A stretch of 64,000 nt of DNA from Anaspis maculata (lineage: Eukaryota > Arthropoda > Insecta > Coleoptera > Scraptiidae): positions 32,604,177 to 32,668,176 of the forward strand of contig OX421964.1 of the NCBI GenBank assembly GCA_949128115.1, written 5' to 3'. Positions 36,901 to 48,900 of this stretch are shown piece after piece (within the stretch, counting starts at the first letter, position 1; each line of letters begins with the position of its first letter). The notes under the pieces were generated by a model, which saw only the letters and a list, made by a program, of their open reading frames with translations, ran no database searches and had not been told where the DNA came from. The position numbers and the translations under genes are program-made.

Positions 36901-39900
36901 TGACAATACTAGGTCTTATGAACTCGTGTATAGACAATACAAATAGAGAAGACACATGTCGTCACGGATTTTTACGGTTGCGTAGGAACCAGGTGAGTCC
37001 ATCATTCAAAAAAAAGGTTGGCTGATTTTTGATGCCCCAATATCCGTGACGACGGTGGTGATAACGTATGGTCTTCTCTATATGTATTGTCTATACTGAT
37101 ATAACCATCAAAATGGCGGCGCCCAGTATTCTAGGTATTGCAGGTGTCGGACGTCTGTTTTGCGCGGTATAGCTATTTAAGTATGTGCCTTCTAGTAGTA
37201 ATAAATTGTTTCTATTGGTTGGGAAGCCGTTCCTGCTTCTTTTCGACACCGCTTTCAGTATTTAAAGTGCTCATTGTTGAACCAAAGTGGAATAAGAAGC
37301 ATTTTGTTGAACAAACCGCTTGAGCCCCAAAACCAATCGTGTGACAATACTAGGTCTTATGAACTCGTATAATAATATACTATTCTATGGGTTTCTTCGT
37401 TTCTTTTGTTTTGAAATAAAATCTGTCGGATATAGCCTGGCCTCTCCACTGACTCAATCAATAGAGATAGGTACCACAAAATCATACTCTGGACTTTTTT
37501 ATCATCAGTTTTCAAGTATCAGCCACTCGAAAACTTACAGTGCGTGCATTCTTTTTGGGTGTAGAAAAACAGCACTACATACATACTGATACTGATAGGA
37601 GGTAGATACGTATCCTATAGGTGGTGTAGGAACACAGAGTGGTGAATTTTTCAATGTCTATCATTTAGATATGTAATTGCAAAAAATGGAAAAGGAAACT
37701 CCAAGTTTCTTACATTAAAAAAATGCGCTACTTTTATTAGTCTAGGATCTTTTCGGATAAAAAGCAATGCTAGAGGCAAGTCATGTTAAAGTTTGGCAAC
37801 ATACGTTTTAAGGGTATTTGGACCCCGCTGAATACGAAAACCATTGTTGCCAAGCCGAATTTTGCACCGGAAGCCCGCAATGGGGGGGGGGGGGGGGGGG
37901 GGGTAAAGGGGAGGGAAGGCCAAAAATCACTATTCTTCACCATTTTTTATGTCGGGACTGCGACCTGTCATTAACGTGAAGTGAATTACATCATATCTTG
38001 ATTCACTGATGTCTTATACTACCATATTGACATGATAACTGTCAAAATTTCTAGAGGGGGAAGACTGGTGGGGGGAATGTTGACTGTGTAGATGATTCTT
38101 CTTTTCTCTCGATTTTGAGTAAATATAAACATGTTTGGTATCGTTTCCGACTAAATTCCATATTCCCTATTCAACTATGGTGTTCAAATTGCAATAGAAG
38201 CGAGTTTGAACAAGTTTTACATGATAAAACATGTTTTTTGTCAATATTTTTTTACTTCTTTCAACTGTGTTATTTTACTGCAAATCGGCATTTTTTCTCA
38301 AAATTCTTGCGTAATTCGTTAGTCTCATGTATTTACCATGATATAGGCATCCAATTGATTTGCCTCTACTTTTTTGAATATCAAGAAAAGAAATGTTTGT
38401 GGAAATTGTTTGGCCCTACTTTTCAACTTTGTTTTTTGCTGTATGATGTATGTATGATCAAAACTCAAGTTTTTCATATTTCAAAAAGTGAAGACACACT
38501 TAGTATGTGAATGTATTGTGTAAAATACACCAGACTAACGAATTACGCAAGAATTGTCGAAAAAAACTCCGATTTGCATTGAGATATCATAGTTTATAGA
38601 ATTAAAAAAAATACGCTAATGAAACTGAAGAGAACTTGGTGCAACCGAAGGCAGATACGTACATTACCCTAAACGTTAAGTTGAATAATACGATTATAGG
38701 TTTTATCATTCACATTTATTACATTCGATTTCAAAATCTCTTTATCTACCTCTTCCCTGGGTATTATTAGAGGAATGCGGCTTTTTCGAATATAGGTACA
38801 TCTCATGAACGTAAATTTTGAGGAGTTGTTCTCTTTTAGAGGTTGATGGTAGAGAACACCTGCCCAAGACGTTCGAAAAAGGTGACTTTTCTTGGAGGTT
38901 TGATAGATCATCTTACGGAAATCCAAAAAAGGTAACCTTTTTTAGAGCATAATAAAACATACCAAAGAAAAATTATTTTTTTTGAGCTGAAATAGAACTT
39001 CTTAGAGAAGTTGGAGAGAAGTAACCTCAAGGGTAACCTTTGTAGCTTGATAATTTCATAAAACATTTTGAATAAGTTCTAAAAAGATAACCTTCTTTGG
39101 AGTTTGAGAGAACATCATAGAGAAGTTGGAAAAAGGTAACCTCTTTGGAGCTTAATAGAACATCTCAAAGAAGTGCAAAAGTGGTAACATTTTTGGAGCT
39201 CAAGAGAACATCACATAAAAGTTGGAATAAGGTAACCTCTCTGTATCTTAATAGGGCATATCAAAGCCGTTTGGAAGAGGTAACCGTTTCTCGAGCTCAA
39301 TAGAACATCTCAGGCCTTTCTGAGAGGACTCTTGCCCACTGGGCATCAGGTTCTGACATGAAAAACTCTTCTTTTGAGCAAAAGTACATTCTAGAATATC
39401 TCAGCTAAGGTTTTCTCTATAATTATGAGGTGGAGGACCAAAGTTTTTCATCATACAATAAAATAATAGCAAAAATAAAGTTGAAAAGTAGCGCCAAACA
39501 GTTTTCACAAAAAAATATTTCTTCCATATTTTAAAAGTTAAAGGCACATCAGTTTTATGGCTGTATTGTGTGAAATACACCAGACTAACGAACTACGTAA
39601 GAATTTTGAGAAAAAAATGCCGATTTGCAATAAATAACACAGTTCAAAGTGGTAAAAAAATATTGACAAAAAACATGTTCTATCATCTAAAACTTGTTCA
39701 AACTTGCTCCTATTGCAATTTTGACACCATAATTGAGCTGAGAATATGAAACTTGATAGGAAAAGATACCAAACATGTATATATTCACTCAAAATCAAGA
39801 GAAAAGAAGAATCATCTTCACAGTCAACATTCCCCCCACCAGTCGCCCCCCTATGAAAATTTTGACAGTAATCATGTCAAGATGATAGTATAAGACCTCA

Positions 39901-42900
39901 GTTAATCAAGATACGATGTATTTTACTCCACATTGATGACAGGTCTCAGTTCCGGTATCAAAAATGGTGGAAAATGGTGATTTTTGGTCTTTCCCCCCCT
40001 TTACCCCCCCATTGCGGGCTTCCGGTGCAAAATTCGGCTTGGCAACAATGGTTTTCGTATTTAGCGAGGTCCAAATACCCTTAGAACATTTGTTGCCAAA
40101 CTTTAACATGACTTGCCTCTAGAAGAACCACTTTCCAGGCCACTTTTTCAAAAATGATCCTAGTCTATATAGCTATCTTTAATATCTAGAAGGATCACAG
40201 ACTGCGTTTCTATCGCAGCTTTGGATCCGATCGAAACTCTATCCGATCGGGTCGATCCGCTTGAAATTGTCGATGTAAACGAACAGAATTGAGTTTTCAA
40301 TCCGATCGAGCAGTTCAAGTCGATCCGGTGCTTTGGCCGGCTTGACTTGAGTCGAGCGGATCGAGGCTTGCATCCGCTCGTATTTTACCCGATGTAAACG
40401 GGATCGGATCGTAGTGACAGATGACCAACTTGTAAACAAAGCGTAATTTTCACGAAATCAAGGAATGCCTCTCAGTAATTGTAGATAAAATACACCAAGA
40501 AAATTCAAAATTGATATCTTTTTCGGTTTAGCGCAGTCTGATGCCTTTCAAATCATGTTGTTGTCTCTCGTCAATTCTAACCTAATTCTAAAGGTGTAAA
40601 ACAGGATTGAGTGAAGCGGATCGGACGTGCGACGATAAAAACGCGCTTGACTAAAGCCACTTTGGATCCGATCGAAACTCGAGCGGATCGAAAGCTGCGA
40701 TAGAAACGTAGTCAAAGATAAAAGAGTTGTCGGGAAATTTTCGAAACCTGAATTTGTAGGTTTCCCATCCTTGGGCCTGAGCCTGAAGCCTAAATTGAAC
40801 TGCTGATCGCCATGCCACACCCAAGAACAAATCGCTTTCGCTATGGAGATGGAGTCTGATCAAGGGGTTGAAGGGAGCTTATTCTCTACAGCTTATGGAA
40901 ACTTTCAAAGTTCCAAAGTTGGAGGTTGTGGTTGTATGGAAAATATCGATTCATTAGTACTTATATAAGGTATATTAAAATTTTGTGAATACTCGTTCGA
41001 AATACAGTGCTCAACAATAACTATTGAAGTGGAACACTTGAAAATTTTGGTCAAATCAAAATGGTCGTATTTTCTCAAGAAGACTGCGTGTTTTCGCGAA
41101 AAAATCGCATCTTTTATTCACCCGTAGGCGGCCGTAACCCAAGTTACAAAATTCAAAACTGGCAGGTATACGTGTTATAATGGCCAAGGAGAATTTTTGG
41201 AATTGTTGTGAGTAATATTTTATTAAAATTAGTATCTGTTTGTCAGTTTGAATATCCAAAGTAGGCATTGCACAGTGAAAGCAAAAGCTAGTGTCTTTAA
41301 TTTTCTCTTATATGCAAGAAAATGGTAGATTCATATGATTTGTTGCGTTCCCAACTAAATCGCATTCCGTAAGCCTAATTATGGAGACAAATTTCTTGCA
41401 GTGGTATTTTCCGAAGAAGTGGTGACGTCTGCAGTACACCTTTTCCAGGAGCATTTCTTTTTATGTCCGCACTAAATATCGCTCGAAATTTTTGCAGGAA
41501 TAGAGACCTCGAACTCTTTTCTTGGTGATTTCTGCGCTACATGACTCTAAAACGTTCAAGAAAACCCAAAAAATTTTTTTTTTTGCTGGACCGTCAAATT
41601 TTTGGCATGTTGATTTTTTAGTAGGGGAGACGGGCAGATAAATTTGATCTAGGTCAGGCGATTTAGTTTCAGCGGAAAATATACCTATACTCATACCTAA
41701 TGACTCTGCGTTTTGTAGTACTGCACTAAAACACGGCATGGAAGTATATTTTCCACTAAAACTAAGCTGCCTGCGCCTCCAGCCTGGATTGAATATTGGT
41801 TCGCGTCCCTCCTACTATAAAATCGAAATGCCGCAAGTTGGACGGCCCAGCAGAAAACAATTCTTTTTGGGCTTCCTTGAGTGTTTTAGAGTCATGTAGC
41901 GTCAAAATCACCAAAAAAAGAGTTCGAGGTGTCTATTCCTGCAAAAATTACGAGTGATATCCAGTGGGGACATAGAAAGAAATGCTCTTGGAAAAGGTGT
42001 ACTGAAGACGTCACTACTTCTTTGGAAAATACCACTTCAAAATTTTTTTCTCCATAATTAGACTTACAGAATACGACTCAGTTGGGAACGCAACAAAACA
42101 TATGAATTTATCGTTTCCTGGCATATGAGAAAAAATTAAAACAGTTTTTTTGACCTCTGCCAAAGAATTTTTTTTAAAAGTGTGAGGAATAGAGGGGACA
42201 CGACGACAATTAATATATATATTTTTTTAATAGACTCGTAAGCTTCTTTTATGGCACACATGACGATACTCAATGATCGTTTTGTGAAAGTTCTTGCATC
42301 TTGAAAATTTGGAGGGCCCCCATGGGCCCCCCAAGGAACAAAATATGGAGTGCTGCGGGTCAAATCGCTTGTTTTGGTATCAGGTACGCCCATGCCAAAT
42401 CTCGTTACTCCACTCCAAAATGCAGTATCGATGTGCTTTTAGATGATTTTTAGATGTGTATAAGTACCGCTTCCACTAGTACTGACACCTTTCATTTACA
42501 TACCTATTCATCAATCATATTTGCCACAAAATTGCACTTTTTTGTTATTTAACCGACCACTCCCGCTCAATGGTGGGAATCAAAAAATTCATCACCCTGT
42601 ACATTCAAATTAGCTACAAGCTATAGTTATCGCACGTCTAGGTAATGTACTGATAAAACTGTAAGTTCCTCGAAATCAGAAAAAGCCGTACCATTTAAGT
42701 AATGGCAACGACCATTCATTCCACTTAAAACACTCATGCAGTTGTTGTTGGTTGTTAATCGTTCAGTCGATATGGAATTGAGAATTTTGTCATACTTGTT
42801 TGTCATCAGAACAGAGAACAAGTTTCTTTTTTTTTCTGGGGTTTTTCCGTGGTGATTTTATGAATTTAAAATTTTACGAGAAACCTACCCTCCCGTTGCT

Positions 42901-45900
42901 TTAAATTCCAATTGAATTTTCAGCGTTCAATCGTCGTAAGACCGCACTTGTCTCGTACTCTCCCCCGTTCAACGGTTATTTATATTATTAGGGTGAAAGG
43001 GGGAAACGACTGAGATTTTATGGAATGGGAGAGAAAGAGAGAGGAGGGTCTCCGCCATGTCAATTTGCAATGATGTGCCCAGCAACTAGAGATCTTTCAT
43101 CAGTGCGAAACTGCAAAAGGGGAATTAAGTTCTTGTGATGCATCCCATTCTGTCTAATTGCTCCCTTCAAAAAAGGGCATAAATACGGAGTTGATGATAA
43201 CACCGTGTTCCTCTATACGCCCCTGTTGCTAACTCTCCCTTTCTATTGATCCGGGAACGTTGGGGATTGTGGAGGAGAGAAAGAACACGGGCATGTGTCC
43301 AGAGGCGTCGGGATAAATGGTGTAATATCGTTGAAATTGCTGGGGTTACCTTATACTTAATTTTCATCATATATGGCTTGAGCGAGGGTTTTAGCTTCTA
43401 ATCAACATGTTGACGAGGCATTAATTTTATCGTTTGCATAGCATAGCAGAAAATCGGTGATTATACTTGGAATTTGTTGTTAATAACGAGGATTTAAGCA
43501 TAATGACTCATTCATTACTGAAAAGCTCATTAAAATTCAATTATTATTGCACCGAAGCTGTGTGATATAAACGAGAGAGAGGAGGTGAGGTCAATTTTTT
43601 TTTCTGAAGTGACTTGGAGATAGAAAAAGTCTTTTCAACGTCTCATATTATACAGGTGCATTAATAAAAATTAGAAGACACGTTGTATGCAGCTTTCGTC
43701 GCGATACAAGTCATTTGAAACAATAATGTAAACACAGCAGGGGGCGGGCTAAAATTAGAATGCGTTTAAGAGCGAATAATGTTTGAATTGGCTGAAATAA
43801 AAAACCCCATACAAAGACACACGGGACCTGCAACTCAAGCCGGAAATACCGAAAGCGCATTGTGTCCTTTTTGGCGTTAGGCAGGTAGGTATGCCTACGC
43901 CACTGCATTTCCATTATCGACGCCCATACATACACACAAAGGCAATAAATACAATTTAGTGAAGTCACAAAATACAGATGTGACTGTAGGTCCTTACCGT
44001 TTGCGTTTTCGTGAATTGTCGTCGGCGAAACGATTTCCTTTTCTTTCCTCGGTTCCTTGCCATTGTTTCCTGCAAGAAAACAAGGAAGCGGTTTTAGTTC
44101 CAATGATTTGATAACTATCAAAACTTCAATAGTAAGAAGAGAAAACCTCAAAAAACGATAAAATCTTCTGACATGTGATGAGTGAAATTACAAAAGTATG
44201 TAGGTAGGTAGGTATGTTTCAGAAAGTGTATCTGCATTATATTTTCAAATAAGGGAAGGATGATGAAGAGGCGGGAAAATCAATGATACACACGCTAAAT
44301 GAGAAAAAGTAAAAATAGATGTGTGTGCATTGCAGGACGAAAATTTCTCAGACGTGTCGCTTAGTCATATTTTCGAAATGTGTAAAGGCACAGATTCCAA
44401 GGACGCCCGTTTCGGTCACGTGACTTGACTTCTTATGAGCGAATGGGAAATTCATCATTCATTCCTGCCGCGAGGCGCCGGAATGCACGCCTGCGACATC
44501 TAGCGGTCGGAGGCCCAAGTGAAACGCAGCAGGATTGGGATTCCTGCTAACGAAAGAGCAAGGACATGCACATCGGTACTTTAAATGTTATTCTCTGCTA
44601 TACATATTCCATTCTTGACTCAGATTAAAGAGAAATCATTGGCACATGCTTTGCCCAATACTCGGTTCTACAAACTAGATACTAGATACTAGAATCTAGA
44701 CTGACTCAACCTGGAGACTAATATTTCTTTTGGTCATCATAAAGATTGCTGGAAACAAAGGAAAATATGTTTAATCCTTAGTCAATGTTATCACATCCAT
44801 CTTGAGCACCATCATGTAACTATGCTCATTTAATTTCTTTACGGTCTTTGTTCCTGGAACTGGGATAAGATAAATCGGTCTAAATGTTTAAATCTGTCCG
44901 AAGCCGTACCTATGTATATTGTACCGTATGATCAAAAACTTTTCTACTTGCGGTAGGCTGTGGCCTGGCCAAAATCAGCCTCGTTTGCCTGCCATTGACC
45001 AGGCCACAGCCTACCGCAAGTAGAAAAGTTTTTGATCATACGATACCTACATGAAATGAAACGTGAACTAGTAGTAGACTCAGTGGACTAGTACAAGAAC
45101 GTACTAATCAACACTGAAACGCCAAGACTTTCCTCATTTCTTTTTGGACAGTGTATTGAACTATTTAGTATAGTTTCACAATCTATTTGAGCAGGGACTT
45201 TCCTGTCTCCCACTTGCATAATTGTATTGTGCATGTTAATTGTCAATTTGTTTAGTTTTTTGAGTTTGGAATTATTCGAAGAAATGGTGATTAATCTAAA
45301 CAGCAGAGAGTAAGTGCAAAAGTATGACATGATTCGAATTCAGTTCTCCTGCAGCCTCATTGTCGAAAATTTCATATGAAAACCAGAATGTACAGATTTC
45401 ATTTTTTTAGTAGCTTCTGTTGGGTGATGTAAACCAATGTTTTTCAAGAAACTTTAAGTTTCTATAATGATTGGTCCCGAGGTAATACGGATTCAGTAGC
45501 AATAGTGGGCAATCAGATTTTTTTTTTGTGTTGAATACTTTAATGTACTAATGATGTTTAGATAAAAAATGACATATTTTGCTTCAACTATACTTGTTTC
45601 CCAAAACAAGACAGAGAGTGTTAAACAGTAACAACAAAATTATCGTTTTCACAATTATCTGTTAGGTAGCAAAATGTGTAAGATGTGAATGTTTTGTATG
45701 CTTCATCTTTTTTACTGTTTAACGAAGGGTAGGGCTTTTGTCTTCCAAATCTAGATGTGACTCCTCAGTGGCGCCAGTCAGAAATATTTGAGGAAAAACA
45801 TTTAGAGTAAGAATAACTTATTTGATTTTTTTTATCAAAACAGCTCCCCAAATATTCAAGACTTAAACTGAACCACTCTGTATAAGAGTAGAAGATGGTT

Positions 45901-48900
45901 ATTTCAATTTTCTGTCATCCGTTTTGGATTGAGAAATTCCACCAAGACTCCAAAAAACGCTCTATTTGTTGAAACAGAAAAAAAGAGTGTGGACGGACGA
46001 AGCAGAAGTCCTTTTTATGAGAATCCAGCAGACGCTTGTCTCTGTTCCAATACTTTGCAGTCCCAATTTCTGGGAGCCTTTCACTATACAATGTGATGCC
46101 TCTATACCATCACCAGTCTTGGTGACGTCCTAACACAGACCATAAACGGGAAAGACTAAGAGAGAAGCCTCAAATGTCATATTTTGTTTAGAAACGAGTT
46201 TATAAACCTTCAGCTCATATGTAGATGGAACTCATTTCAAGGTTATCGTCGATCATAGTTCGCTCTTGTGGTTCTTAAAACTGAAATAGAATAACCGACC
46301 GGTAGATTCGCCCGCTGCATTATTGGACTGCAGCAATTCAGTTTCGATATGATTCACAATCCAGAAAAGTTGCATGACGTTTCCGACGCCCTGTCACGAA
46401 CTCCCTCTCAGATTCTGCCAGAAGATCCAACAAATTCTTTTTTTCTGTTTTCTTTTCTCTGTGGAAAACCGAGGGAGATTCATAAGTTTAACTCCTGCTG
46501 AAATCTCCTTTATCAAATTCTTGTAAGTGGAAAACTCTGATTTGAAAATCGCAGAAGCACGAAGTTCCAAAAGTTGCCGGATTCTGTTGATGAAGATACG
46601 GTATATTGTGCAAATAGAAAAATAATGATATGAATACTAAAGTACTCGTCGTAAACTTCATGCAGGCTTCGACTATTTTAGAATTACTCCAATAAATGCC
46701 GGTTTTGATTTGCCTGCGACGGCTGCTCATGGTTTCCGTCATCCGTCATCACACCCATAAAGTCACATGCATCTTATCTTGTGAGCCACAGTGGACTCCC
46801 AGAAAACTTTCAGTGTCTCTAGTATTCAGGAGGGCTACCAGCGAAGTGGATGGTCCGGAGCTCGAATACAGTAATGCGACCCCCTCAAGTCTTAAGGTTC
46901 ACTGTTATATTTGCATTAAGTGAGGCCGCCAAGTTGTCTTGTTGGCGACATACTGGCCCCCCAGAGAGTCCTTATTCTGCAGTTTGGGGTTACTTCGTGG
47001 AATCTACTTAGCTCCACTGGGCTTCTGCAAAACTTCTTGTGTGTCCGTTGTGCTCAGAGAAACAACTAGCAACATTTTGTATGACCCGGAACTTGAGCGA
47101 GTCCCTAAAAACTTATTCTTGTGTTATTTGTGTTCAGGTAGGCCGCCAGTCCACCAGAGGTATCGACCGACCATTAGTAGGCATTCAAATTCCCAATGCA
47201 TTTACGTGGACTCGATACGGATTTTCAATTTGGATCCTAGATTTGTTCATTCTATTTTGGAATAAATATGATTTCTGTTTACGAAAAGGATGTGTAATGG
47301 ATGACCCAATAGAAGACTATCTAGAATCCTATAGGGACTTTTTATTGGTTTTCACAAGACATTCTCGACAGGGAGGAGACCTAAAATTCAATAAGTAGCT
47401 GCCAAAAACAATCCCAGACTAGGTATCCACTTGATGTGACTGATTAATTAGTGTCCTTTTGATTTCATAAGACTTTTTCCTCGACTTTTTCACAGCCTCC
47501 TTATTTTTGAACCAATGCAATGGCTAGATTTTGTTGAAATCTAACCAATAAGATACTGATCTAAGACATATTTTTGCCCAGTCAGGGTCCAATTGGTATT
47601 TCAACCCATTTATGGAGTATTAATGAAAAAAAAGTTATGTAAGACTTTGCTATAGTTGAAGGTTTTTGTTTGCGGTACCTACAGTATTCTGAGAATTGTC
47701 GATGCGTATTGTAAATAACAGGCAGAATAAGTTTGTTATCAGCTCCAGCCTTGAAAGGCTTCATGAGTACAAGTCATTGATAAAAGGAAAAGAGTGACAA
47801 AAATACGTCTGGACTACCTCAACATTGTCAAGCTCTTCGTCAAGTCAACAAAATCGGTCTTGCAGAGATGACCATAATAATAGATTGTGAATCTAATAAC
47901 ACAAATACACTCGCGTATAAACGACTTGTCTCTCTGTTAGTGATTTTGACTGATATACTTAACCATTACTATTGACCATTATACATCAATAGCCAACTTA
48001 AGGTGCTTACGAAAACCCTGATCTGTGTGATATAGATAAAAAAAATCGCCCAATCCAGTAGTCTCAAATACAAAACAGAGTACTGGATTGCTTGACGTAA
48101 GTGATCTGGATCACACAGATTAGGGTTTTCGTAAGCATCTTTAATGACAAAAAAGTCTGATTGTCCGAATATTTAGATTGGGGATAATGATCTACTCGTA
48201 TCTAAAATTTGATCATAGGTATACATACTTAATTATCTACGTGTACCTAACTTCTAACAACTTGTAGTAACAGTAATGAAATGAACCGACTGCAAGCCTT
48301 ATCCTAACAAAATCAAATAATTCAGAAAAAAATAACAACCTTTTCGTATAAGCAAACTGGTAACTCTCCTCAGCGCGTCCCTTGGCGATCTGTGGAAGAA
48401 TTTGGGAGTCAAATTCGGCGGCAGCGTCAAGGGCTTCCTGCTAGATTCCCAGGGGTTGTGTCCGGAAGCCATCCTGTCCAAATGTTCGATCGAGGCGGGC
48501 CTCCTGTGCCTCTGCTTGGGGTACCAGCCCCGACCGGGTCCGCCCGCCATCCTGAGCAGTTCCGCCCCGACGATGGCCTGTTCGAGACCGGACTGGGACA
48601 TGCCCCTCCTGTAGCCCCCGGTGGACATGTTTCCTATCGTATTTAGGCTTCCTATCGTGTTGCTCTGCCTGGGGGCCGTCTGGTTGCCCCCGGGAATGTC
48701 GGGCGCCCTTCTGTGCGGCGTCCTCGGGATATCACAGCCCCTCGTGAAGATCGGCGTTTCAGGCAGACTGCAGGATGTCTGCAGGTGGTGCTCCTCCTGT
48801 AACACCAACATTTGAGTTAAGAACACCTAGGACATAGCATCGCTTTGACAGGGAGAGCATAATAATTTACTGATTCGTTTTGAATAATCGTTTCGTATAA

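Larger units (their letters stand above)
30941..43997 (-). other. Adaptor gene last intron, about 13 kb, repeat-filled
   Basis: Bounded by ACG|GTAAGG at 43998/43997 and TTTCAG|GTGAAG at 30941/30940. More than half is foldback, palindromic or tandem DNA, listed separately. The stretches 30950-32170, 34840-35960 and 42160-43990 contain no recognised feature beyond short simple repeats. Confidence 0.7.
44070..48339 (-). other. Adaptor gene intron 6, about 4.3 kb
   Basis: Contains hairpin MITEs at 44922-45045 and 47998-48144 and a faint duplicated segment at 46.78-47.15 kb. No exon was found; several minus-strand frames are short and lack matching splice sites. Confidence 0.6.

Noticed and set aside
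36645..37368. Long terminal repeats of an LTR retroelement
   Set aside because: Only 172 bp separate the two units and that gap is a hairpin MITE; no TG...CA ends, primer site or polypurine tract.
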